Source: Puniceicoccaceae bacterium
GTDB taxonomy: Bacteria; Verrucomicrobiota; Verrucomicrobiia; Opitutales; Coraliomargaritaceae
DNA length: 13,461 bases
Direction of reading: 5' to 3'
NCBI GenBank assembly: GCA_011522825.1
Contig: WTIG01000156.1
Coordinates: forward strand, 1-13,461
Shown here piece after piece: positions 6,114-12,861 of this stretch. The number at the start of each line of letters is the position of its first letter. Position 1 is the first letter of the stretch. Under the pieces are notes generated by a model. That model was not told the origin of the DNA and ran no database searches. It saw only the letters and a list, made by a program, of their open reading frames with translations. A program made the translations under genes and the position numbers.

Positions 6114-6725
6114 ATGGAAACTCCAATATTAAAGAAAAAATATACCGAATTGGTTATTCCGGAATTAAAGAAAAAATTTAATTTCAAGAACATCCACACG
6201 GTACCATCCATTAAGAAGGTAGTTATCAATTCTGGCTACAGTGCAAGTGTGGACAAAAACCATATCGCTTATGTCAGTGATGAAATCGCTAAGATTGCAG
6301 GTCAGCACCCAGTGACTACCAAAGCAAAGTTAAGTATTTCAAACTTCAAGCTAAGAGAAGGGCAGTCAATTGGATGTAAGGTTACACTCAGAGGCAATGC
6401 TATGTATGACTTTCTTGCTCGCTTGATTCATATCGCACTTCCTTGTATCCGTGACTTTAGAGGTGTACCTGCTAAATTAGATGGACAAGGCAACTACACC
6501 TTAGGTATCGCAGACCACTCAATCTTCCCAGAAGTGAGTGCAGAAGGAAATACAGCGACTATTGGTATGGACATTTCAATTAACACAAGTGCTGAAACAG
6601 ACGAAGTGGGCAAAGAATTACTCAGCTTGATGGGTATTCCTTTCCGCAAATCAAGCTCAGAGCAAAATGACGCTGAATCAAGCGATTCAGCAGAGAAAAC
6701 GGAGGAAGCACCTGTAGAAGCATAA
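6114..6725 (+). CDS. rplE: 50S ribosomal protein L5 (uL5) with acidic C-terminal tail
   Basis: Binds 5S rRNA together with L18 and forms a bridge to S13 in the small-subunit head. The 203-residue product shows the core motifs PSIKKVVINSGYS (31-43), LREGQSIGCKVTLRG (80-94), CIRDFRGVPAK (111-121) and the FPE segment (138-140). The normal protein ends near FRK at 177-179. Here 24 more residues follow, rich in Glu, Asp, Ser and Ala (eight acidic, one Lys). AAGGA at 6101-6105 is a normal ribosome binding site. The tail is probably disordered and its role is unknown. Confidence 0.97.
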   Translation: METPILKKKYTELVIPELKKKFNFKNIHTVPSIKKVVINSGYSASVDKNHIAYVSDEIAKIAGQHPVTTKAKLSISNFKLREGQSIGCKVTLRGNAMYDFLARLIHIALPCIRDFRGVPAKLDGQGNYTLGIADHSIFPEVSAEGNTATIGMDISINTSAETDEVGKELLSLMGIPFRKSSSEQNDAESSDSAEKTEEAPVEA

Positions 6726-6743
6726 GCTTTAAGGAATTTTATT

Positions 6744-7049
6744 ATGGCAAAAAAATCAGCAATCCAAAGAGATCTTAAGCGTCGTCGTTTAATTGCAAAA
6801 TTCGCAAACAAGCGTGCAGAGCTTAAAGCAATTCTGGCTAATCCTGAAACCTCTGATGAGGAATTCTACAAGGCACAAGCTAAGTTAACTAAGTTGCCTA
6901 AGAACAGTGCCCCAATCCGCGCACGCAATCGATGCTCTATCACAGGTCGTCCCCGTGCTCATATTCGCAAATTTGGTCTTTCCAGAATCACATTTCGTGA
7001 ACTGGCAAGCAAAGGTAAACTTCCAGGAGTGACTAAATCTTCTTGGTAA
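6744..7049 (+). CDS. rpsN: 30S ribosomal protein S14 (uS14), long zinc-free form
   Basis: Small-subunit head protein next to S3 and S10. The 101-residue product is the long form: it keeps the insertion region (about residues 30-55) and ends with RNRCSITGRPRAHIRKFGLSR and the terminal SSW. It has a single cysteine (Cys64) instead of the two CxxC pairs of the zinc-binding short form. AAGGA at 6731-6735 precedes the ATG. It is in the standard place between rplE and rpsH. Confidence 0.97.
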   Translation: MAKKSAIQRDLKRRRLIAKFANKRAELKAILANPETSDEEFYKAQAKLTKLPKNSAPIRARNRCSITGRPRAHIRKFGLSRITFRELASKGKLPGVTKSSW

Positions 7050-7093
7050 TTTTAACACAACAATCGAAAACCCAGCAGTAAGCAAATAATACT

Positions 7094-7492
7094 ATGGCAG
7101 TTCATGACACAATCGGAGATTTCTTAACCATTATTCGTAATGCGAGTATGGCAAAGAAAGAAGAATGCACAACGCAAGTTTCTAAAATGCGTTTATCAAT
7201 AGCTAAAATCTTAAAACAAGAAGGTTTTATTTCAGATTATTCTGAAAGCGTGAATGAAAAGGGCTTTAAGCAAATTTCATTAAAACTAAAGTATGTTAAA
7301 AACACACCAGCGATTACTGGAATCGAGCGTCATAGCACACCAGGTCGTCGTTTGTACTACGGAGTGCGTGATATTCCTCGTGTCTTAGGTGGACTTGGCG
7401 TAGCTATTTTAACAACTTCTAAAGGAGTGATGCGTGCTCGTGATGCTCGTGAGCAAGGCGTTGGCGGTGAGTTAATTTGTAAAGTTTGGTAA
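7094..7492 (+). CDS. rpsH: 30S ribosomal protein S8 (uS8)
   Basis: Binds the central domain of 16S rRNA; in E. coli it also represses the spc operon by binding its mRNA. The 132-residue product has the DTIGDFLTIIRNA start (5-17), the RIPRVLGG-like region (RDIPRVLGG, 92-100) and the TTSKGVM box (107-113) followed by GVGGELIC. There is no Shine-Dalgarno sequence, and T precedes the ATG. The 44-base spacer before it is longer than average, but I see no clear S8-type RNA hairpin in it. Confidence 0.98.
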   Translation: MAVHDTIGDFLTIIRNASMAKKEECTTQVSKMRLSIAKILKQEGFISDYSESVNEKGFKQISLKLKYVKNTPAITGIERHSTPGRRLYYGVRDIPRVLGGLGVAILTTSKGVMRARDAREQGVGGELICKVW

Positions 7493-7507
7493 GGGAGAAA
7501 ATTTATT

Positions 7508-8044
7508 ATGAGTCGTATTGGAAAATTACCAGTTCCCATTCCTGAAAAGGCGAAAGTCTCTATCGATGGACAAACCGTATCCGTTGAAGGACCGAAGGGA
7601 TCTTTGACAAAATCATTTGATAACTCAGTGAAAATTGAGCTCGTTGAAAATACGGTGCAAGTAGCACCTGCAACAGACAGTCGTCATGCCCGTGCCATGT
7701 TTGGTACTGCTCGTTCTATCATCAATGGAATGGTTGTTGGCGTAGTCGATGGTTACACAAAAAAGCTAGAAATCAAAGGTGTTGGTTTCCGTGCAGCTTT
7801 AAAAGGAAACATCCTAGATTTATCTTTAGGCTATTCACACCCTTGTGAATTAGAAATCCCTGAAGGCATTAAAGTAACCGTTGCCGAAAACACAAAATTA
7901 ACAGTTGAAGGTGCTGATAAGCAAGTTGTTGGTCAAGTGACTGCTGACATTTACGCATTTTATCCAGCAGAGCCTTATAAAGGAAAAGGTGTTCACATCG
8001 AAGGTAAATACGTTCGCCGTAAGGAAGGTAAGAAATCTGCATAA
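7508..8044 (+). CDS. rplF: 50S ribosomal protein L6 (uL6)
   Basis: Large-subunit protein with two related domains, near the factor-binding centre. The 178-residue product begins SRIGKLPVPIPEKAKV and carries the C-terminal signature around residues 153-170 (PAEPYKGKGVHIEGKYVR). GGGAG at 7493-7497 stands ten bases before the ATG. It is 15 bases after rpsH and 17 before rplR. Length is normal for the family. Confidence 0.98.
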   Translation: MSRIGKLPVPIPEKAKVSIDGQTVSVEGPKGSLTKSFDNSVKIELVENTVQVAPATDSRHARAMFGTARSIINGMVVGVVDGYTKKLEIKGVGFRAALKGNILDLSLGYSHPCELEIPEGIKVTVAENTKLTVEGADKQVVGQVTADIYAFYPAEPYKGKGVHIEGKYVRRKEGKKSA

Positions 8045-8061
8045 AGGAGTTATTAATTTGT

Positions 8062-8412
8062 ATGAAAACATTAAAAAAACTTTCACTATTACAAAAACGC
8101 CGCTGGCGTATTCGTAAGAAAATTAATGGAACAGCTGAGCGCCCACGTTTAGCCGTACATTTTTCTAATAAAAACATCACTGCTCAGTGCATTGACGATG
8201 AGAAGGGTCATACCTTAGTGCATGTGTCTTCGATTAAATCGTCCGAGCTTAAAGCGAATACCGAAAGTGCTAAAACCTTAGGTCTTTCAGTTGCAGAAAA
8301 AGCAAAAGCAGCTGGAATTGAAACGGTTGTTTTTGACCGTTCTGGCCGCCTATATCACGGTTGCGTTAAATCATTTGCGGATGCAGCGAGAGAGGGAGGA
8401 TTGAAATTTTAA
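8062..8412 (+). CDS. rplR: 50S ribosomal protein L18 (uL18)
   Basis: Binds 5S rRNA with L5 and anchors it to the central protuberance. The 116-residue product has the basic N-terminus (LLQKRRWRIRKKINGTAERPRL, 9-30), the SNKNITAQCID strand, and the C-terminal VVFDRSGRLYHGCVKSFADAAREGGL segment. GGAG at 8046-8049 stands 12 bases before the ATG, just after the rplF stop. A GGGAGG inside its end (8394-8399) is 19 bases from the rpsE start, too far for a normal ribosome binding site. Confidence 0.97.
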   Translation: MKTLKKLSLLQKRRWRIRKKINGTAERPRLAVHFSNKNITAQCIDDEKGHTLVHVSSIKSSELKANTESAKTLGLSVAEKAKAAGIETVVFDRSGRLYHGCVKSFADAAREGGLKF

Positions 8413-8418
8413 AATACT

Positions 8419-8943
8419 ATGAGTACTAACAACAAAACATTTTCTTCAGAAGCTAACGAAGAAGCTGCTGAAATGATTGAAAAAGTCGTGCATATTAATC
8501 GCTGTGCAAAAGTGGTTAAAGGTGGACGTCGTTTTAGTTTTTCTGCGCTCGTAGTTGTCGGCGACCAAAAAGGTGGCGTTGGCGTAGGATACGGTAAAGC
8601 AAAAGAAGTTCCTGAATGTATTCGTAAAGGAACTGAAGATGCGAAGAAAAATATCATCGATATCAAACTTAGAGGTGATACGATCCCGCACCAAGTTCTT
8701 GGTGAATCTGACGGAGGTAAGGTATTACTACGTCCAGCTTCAACCGGTACTGGAGTGATTGCAGGTGGTGGTGTTCGTGCTGTCCTTGAAGCAGTAGGCA
8801 TTCACAATGTATTGTCTAAATCACTAGGTTCAAATAATCATTTAGCGATGGTCAATGCGACTATGGATGCATTGAAAAAATTACGTTCCAACGAAGAAAT
8901 CAAAACACTTCGTTTTGGAGAAACTGCTAACTCTGAGGTATAA
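8419..8943 (+). CDS. rpsE: 30S ribosomal protein S5 (uS5)
   Basis: Small-subunit protein at the mRNA entry region that affects decoding accuracy. The 174-residue product has the dsRBD-like N-terminal domain (VKGGRRFSFSALVVVGD at 33-49, then GVGYGKAKEVPECIRKG) and the C-terminal domain with PASTGTGVIAGGGVRAVLE (106-124) and GIHNVLSKSLGS. It lies six bases after rplR. The only Shine-Dalgarno-like sequence is 19 bases upstream, inside rplR. rpmD normally follows rpsE in the spc order, but rplO comes next here, after 11 bases. Confidence 0.98.
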   Translation: MSTNNKTFSSEANEEAAEMIEKVVHINRCAKVVKGGRRFSFSALVVVGDQKGGVGVGYGKAKEVPECIRKGTEDAKKNIIDIKLRGDTIPHQVLGESDGGKVLLRPASTGTGVIAGGGVRAVLEAVGIHNVLSKSLGSNNHLAMVNATMDALKKLRSNEEIKTLRFGETANSEV

Positions 8944-8954
8944 ATTTTTGTCTT

Positions 8955-9437
8955 ATGAATTTAGATAACATTCCAACAATTAAAGGAGCGACTCACTCAA
9001 CAAAGCGTTTGGGTCGTGGACACGGTAGTGGTCACGGAAAGACTTCTGGTAAAGGCCATAAAGGTCAGAAGGCTCGTTCTGGTGGCGGTATTCGTATCGG
9101 TTTCGAAGGCGGTCAAATGCCATTGTACCGTAAGCTTCCTCGTCGTGGCTTTAACAATTACAATTTCCGCACTTCTTATCAGGTGGTAAATCTTGCTGAA
9201 TTAAGCAAAATTGAAGGCGATTTAGTGAATCGTTCAGTTTTGATTGAAGCAGGTTTAGTACGTGACAACAAGCAAGGCATTAAAGTACTAGGTGATGGAA
9301 ACGTAGAAAAAGCGTTTACTGTAGAAGCGGATAAAGTATCTGCTTCAGCTCGTGCAAAGATCGAAGCGGCAGGCGGTAAAGTTGTTATTACTAATGCAAA
9401 AGCTGAAGTAACTGAAACAGAAGCTGATTCTGAGTAA
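8955..9437 (+). CDS. rplO: 50S ribosomal protein L15 (uL15)
   Basis: Late-assembly large-subunit protein with a long glycine-rich arm running through 23S rRNA. The 160-residue product has that arm at about residues 16-52 (RLGRGHGSGHGKTSGKGHKG, then RSGGGIRIGFEGGQ), followed by PLYRKLPRRGF. The domain normally ends just after AAGGK; here an extra acidic tail of about 13 residues follows (148-160, five Glu/Asp). No proper Shine-Dalgarno sequence is present. It follows rpsE without the usual L30 gene between and precedes secY by 28 bases. Confidence 0.97.
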   Translation: MNLDNIPTIKGATHSTKRLGRGHGSGHGKTSGKGHKGQKARSGGGIRIGFEGGQMPLYRKLPRRGFNNYNFRTSYQVVNLAELSKIEGDLVNRSVLIEAGLVRDNKQGIKVLGDGNVEKAFTVEADKVSASARAKIEAAGGKVVITNAKAEVTETEADSE

Positions 9438-9465
9438 GTCCTATAATTTCTGAGATTAAGATTCT

Positions 9466-10980
9466 ATGCTTTCTGCGTTTACTAATTCCCTAAAAATTCC
9501 TGAATTAAGGCAAAAGATATTCTTCACACTGGCTTTATTGTTTATTGCTCGTGTGGGCGCAAATATTCCTTTGCCTGGAATGAATACTGCACCGATTCAA
9601 GAGTTTTTTGCTCAGCAATCTGGTGGAGCAGGGGGTCTGCTTGGTTTTTATAATATGTTCACTGGAGGTGCGTTATTAAATGGTGCCTTATTTGCTTTGG
9701 GTATCATGCCTTACATCAGTGCTTCTATTATTATGCAGTTGATGGGTGCTGTTTTCCCATCGATCGCTCGACTTCAGCAGGAAGGTGATGTGGGTCGTCA
9801 AAAGTTGAATGACTATACACGTTATTTGACGATTCTGATCTGTGCCGTTCAAGGATTCCTTTTACTATTTGCACTTTCTACAAATCCTGGAACATTGATT
9901 GGCTATGGATTTAACCCACTTGAGTATGGACAAATCGTTCTCGCAAGTAAGGTACAATTTTTAATCACTGGAACGATTTTCTTAACCGCTGGATCAATGA
10001 TCTTAGTTTGGTTGGGCGAGCAAATCACAGAAAAAGGGATCGGTAATGGTATATCTTTATTGATCACGGTGAGTATTATTTCTGCTCTACCGGGTGCGGT
10101 CGTTTCTACCTACCAAATGTTTGTCGCTCCTGTTGGATCGGAGACCCAATCATTAGGTATGGTGCAAGGTGTTTTGATGTTAGCTTTATTGTTAGTCGTG
10201 ACGGCTGGATTGGTAGCAATCACTCAGGCACAGAGAAAGATCCCGGTTCAATATGCAAAGCGTGTTGTTGGACGTAAGGTCTATGGCGGACAAACCTCTT
10301 TCCTTCCTTTGAAAGTTAACTATGCGGGTGTTATGCCAGTGATTTTTGCTAGTGCTATTTTGATGTTCCCTGCACAGTTATTAAATATTTTGGGTTCAGC
10401 AACGGGCATGCGTTTCTTTACTGATTTTGCTGAAGCATTAGCTCGTGGTGAGTTTGCCTATTATTTTATTTTTGGTCTTTTGATCTTTATTTTCAGTTAT
10501 TTCTGGGTGTCTTTGATGTTTAAGCCTGTTCAAATTGCAGATGATCTTAAGAAAAACGGTGGTTACATCCCTGGCGTTCGCCCTGGAGACCCAACTGCGA
10601 AATTCTTGGATCACATCATGACTCGTTTGACCATGGCTGGCGCACTTTCTTTGACTTTAATCGCATTGTTCCCAGATATTCTTCTCTTTAGTTATAACAT
10701 ACCATTCAATGTTGCCTTATTCTTTGGTGGTACTGGTATGTTGATTACCGTTGGCGTTCTTTTGGATACGATGCGCCAAATTGAGACTTTCTTACTTCAA
10801 CGCCATTACGATGGCTTTTTGAAAAAAGGTAAAATTCGCGGACGCTCTGCAGCTAGAAATAAACAATTGATTGACTCAGCAGGTCTTCAAGATTTCTGGA
10901 GTGCATGGAGTCCATTATTAATCCTTTCTATTATTTTATTTATACTAGGAATCGCCTCTTGGTTGTTTAAATTAAATTAA
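9466..10980 (+). CDS. secY: Protein translocase subunit SecY with extra C-terminal membrane segment
   Basis: Channel subunit of the SecYEG translocase in the inner membrane. The 504-residue product has ten predicted segments in the usual places, with family motifs NIPLPGMN (33-40), FNMF-like FYNMFTGGAL (61-70), LGIMPYISASIIMQL (78-92), LGEQITEKGIGNGIS (183-197), the cytosolic loop QAQRKIPVQYAKR (254-266) and KKNGGYIPGVRPG (362-374). Arg372 matches the essential loop arginine (Arg357 of E. coli). E. coli SecY ends at a point matching residue 460. Here about 44 residues follow, including a hydrophobic stretch at 481-501 that looks like an eleventh membrane segment. There is no Shine-Dalgarno site; a TATAAT lies at 9442-9447. 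Confidence 0.97.
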   Translation: MLSAFTNSLKIPELRQKIFFTLALLFIARVGANIPLPGMNTAPIQEFFAQQSGGAGGLLGFYNMFTGGALLNGALFALGIMPYISASIIMQLMGAVFPSIARLQQEGDVGRQKLNDYTRYLTILICAVQGFLLLFALSTNPGTLIGYGFNPLEYGQIVLASKVQFLITGTIFLTAGSMILVWLGEQITEKGIGNGISLLITVSIISALPGAVVSTYQMFVAPVGSETQSLGMVQGVLMLALLLVVTAGLVAITQAQRKIPVQYAKRVVGRKVYGGQTSFLPLKVNYAGVMPVIFASAILMFPAQLLNILGSATGMRFFTDFAEALARGEFAYYFIFGLLIFIFSYFWVSLMFKPVQIADDLKKNGGYIPGVRPGDPTAKFLDHIMTRLTMAGALSLTLIALFPDILLFSYNIPFNVALFFGGTGMLITVGVLLDTMRQIETFLLQRHYDGFLKKGKIRGRSAARNKQLIDSAGLQDFWSAWSPLLILSIILFILGIASWLFKLN

Positions 10981-11035
10981 ACGACTTTGGGCTAAGGTTC
11001 CTTTTCTTGTTCTTTGACTCTTCATCTTCTAAAAT

Positions 11036-11803
11036 ATGAAAGCAATTCGTTCGGATTCTGAAATTTCTGCTATAGCAGAATCCTGTGAAATAGCTGCTTT
11101 GGTATTGCAGTACTTAGTTGATTCAACATCTGAGGGTATTACCACATATGATATTGATCAATTAGGTAAGGAAAAGATTGCTGAATATGGTGCCAAAAGC
11201 GCCTGTTACAATTACCGACACGGTGCCAATATTTTTCCTGCTTACACCTGTATCTCAGTCAATGAGGAAATTGTTCACGGTATTGGCCGAATCGACCGCA
11301 CTGTACAAAATGGCGATATCATTTCTCTGGATGTCTGTGTGAATTATAACGGTTATATCGGAGATAACGCCCGAACAATAGCTATTGGTTCAGTAGACCC
11401 AAAAATTGAAAATTTACTCGAAGACACACAGAATGCCTTACTCAAAGGAATCGAGCGAGTACGGCCAGGCAATCGAGTCGGTGATATTTCAAATGCTATC
11501 GAATCATTTATCCAGCCCAAAGGTTACGGAATCGTTCGAGATTTTGTTGGACACGGGGTTGGTAAAACCATGCATGAATTGCCTCAAATTCCAAATTTCG
11601 GCAAAAAAGGAACCGGGCCTTTATTGAAACCAGGTATGGCTTTAGCTATAGAGCCGATGATTAACTTAGGTTCGCCAAATATACGATTTTTAGAAGATGG
11701 ATGGACAGCCGTAACGGCTGACAAACAGCCTTCTGCGCACTTTGAACACACGGTTCTGGTCACAGATGGGGATCCAAAAATTTTAACAAAAGTGAAGAAT
11801 TAA
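11036..11803 (+). CDS. map: Methionine aminopeptidase, type I
   Basis: Cytosolic metalloenzyme that removes the initiator methionine from new proteins when the second residue is small. The 255-residue product keeps the full site by alignment to E. coli MetAP: His81, the metal ligands Asp99, Asp110, His173 (VGHGVG), Glu206 (IEPM) and Glu237, plus His180. It has no zinc-finger extension, so it is the short type Ia form. It lies 55 bases after secY and 91 before rpsM, without adk, infA or rpmJ beside it. There is no Shine-Dalgarno sequence. Seven of its ten arginines use CGA, while the neighbours use mainly CGT, suggesting lower expression or a different history. Confidence 0.97.
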   Translation: MKAIRSDSEISAIAESCEIAALVLQYLVDSTSEGITTYDIDQLGKEKIAEYGAKSACYNYRHGANIFPAYTCISVNEEIVHGIGRIDRTVQNGDIISLDVCVNYNGYIGDNARTIAIGSVDPKIENLLEDTQNALLKGIERVRPGNRVGDISNAIESFIQPKGYGIVRDFVGHGVGKTMHELPQIPNFGKKGTGPLLKPGMALAIEPMINLGSPNIRFLEDGWTAVTADKQPSAHFEHTVLVTDGDPKILTKVKN

Positions 11804-11894
11804 CTTTTCAAATCAAATTTAACTGCTAGTTTTTTCACCTTTTCTCTAATTCATTACACATTTTTAACACTTTAACAGATTACAATTAAACATT

Positions 11895-12257
11895 ATGCCA
11901 CGTTTACTCGGAGTTGATATACCCGCGAATAAGAAGCTAGAATACTCGCTTCGTTATATTTACGGGATCGGACCAAAGCGCGCGAAAGACATCGTTGCTA
12001 TTTCTGGATTTGATCCAGATCGTCGTGCAGGTGACTTGAACGAAGAAGAAGTGAATCAACTAGCTTCAATTGTTGCTGATAAACAGTACGTTGTAGAAGG
12101 TGATTTGCGTCGTGATCGTGTAGCTAATCTTAAACGACTATCTGCTATACGTGCTTACCGTGGGATTCGTCACCAAAGAGGTTTGCCGGTAAGAGGACAG
12201 AGAACAAAGACAAACGCAAGAACACGAAAAGGTGCGGTAAAGCCAGTGCGTAAATAA
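11895..12257 (+). CDS. rpsM: 30S ribosomal protein S13 (uS13)
   Basis: Small-subunit head protein that contacts L5 across the interface and the P-site tRNA with its tail. The 120-residue product begins PRLLGVDIPANKKLEYSLRYIYGIG, has the helix-turn segments, and ends with the GIRHQRGLPVRGQRTKTNARTRKG signature (90-113) and a basic tail. It opens the alpha block. The 91-base gap before it contains no gene, in particular no rpmJ or infA. There is no Shine-Dalgarno site, and ATT precedes the ATG. Confidence 0.98.
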   Translation: MPRLLGVDIPANKKLEYSLRYIYGIGPKRAKDIVAISGFDPDRRAGDLNEEEVNQLASIVADKQYVVEGDLRRDRVANLKRLSAIRAYRGIRHQRGLPVRGQRTKTNARTRKGAVKPVRK

Positions 12258-12279
12258 TCGATAGAAACATTTTAGAATT

Positions 12280-12801
12280 ATGAGCGAAGAGGAAATTGAA
12301 AAAGAAGTCGAAGAGACAGCAAAAGTAGTTGCAGAGGCTGATTCAGCAAGCACGTCAGAGGCGAGCGAAGCACCCAAGAAGGCTGAGACTGCAGAAGATC
12401 TACTTAAGAGTGATTTAGAGGGACTTAAGATCCGTAAAGCCAAAGGTAGTAAAAATATCACCTCTGGTATAGTTAATGTCCTGGCAACTTTCAATAACAC
12501 AAAGGTAACCTTCACAGACCCTAAAGGTAATGTGATTTCTTGGTCCAGTGCAGGAAAATGTAATTTCCGTGGTTCAAGAAAATCGACTGCTTATGCGGCA
12601 CAAGTTGTGACACAAGATGCAGGTCGTGTTGCCGTGTCTCATGGAATGAAGGAAGTCGTAGTAAAGCTAAACGGTCCAGGTATGGGTCGTGATTCAGCTG
12701 TACGTGCTTTGCAATCTTTAGGAATCATCGTAACAGACATCATGGATGTTACGCCAGTTCCACACAATGGGTGTAGACCACCTAAACGTCGTCGTGTGTA
12801 A
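12280..12801 (+). CDS. rpsK: 30S ribosomal protein S11 (uS11) with acidic N-terminal extension
   Basis: Small-subunit platform protein near the mRNA exit and the 3' end of 16S rRNA. The conserved core starts near residue 48 and includes FNNT (71-74), FRGSRKSTAYAAQ, GPGMGRDSAVRAL and the terminal PHNGCRPPKRRRV; it matches the whole 129-residue E. coli protein. The first 44 or so residues are extra, rich in Glu, Ala and Ser (16 Glu/Asp and five Lys in residues 1-47), and probably disordered. No in-frame ATG occurs between 12280 and the core, so the extension is real if ATG is used. Similar extensions occur, as I recall, in Verrucomicrobiota. It lies 22 bases after rpsM, without a Shine-Dalgarno site. 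Confidence 0.97.
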   Translation: MSEEEIEKEVEETAKVVAEADSASTSEASEAPKKAETAEDLLKSDLEGLKIRKAKGSKNITSGIVNVLATFNNTKVTFTDPKGNVISWSSAGKCNFRGSRKSTAYAAQVVTQDAGRVAVSHGMKEVVVKLNGPGMGRDSAVRALQSLGIIVTDIMDVTPVPHNGCRPPKRRRV

Positions 12802-12861
12802 AGTGATTCTGCCACTTATACATTTATACTTCTTAAGCAGTTAAATAAAAAATTAGATATT

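Noticed and set aside
10981..11035. Terminator after secY
   Set aside because: The spacer has no G+C-rich stem followed by a T run; the T-rich stretch has no hairpin before it.
11881..11886. TACAAT as a promoter -10 box before rpsM
   Set aside because: It lies only eight bases before the ATG and has no -35 partner; it would make a near-leaderless mRNA and is likely chance in A+T-rich DNA.
11804..11894. rpmJ (L36) or infA hidden in the map-rpsM gap
   Set aside because: Ninety-one bases hold no L36-like frame with its cysteine pattern and are too short for IF-1.
12825..12830. TATACT as a promoter -10 box before rpsD
   Set aside because: No -35-like sequence at the right distance; the spacer is A+T-rich and such hexamers are expected.
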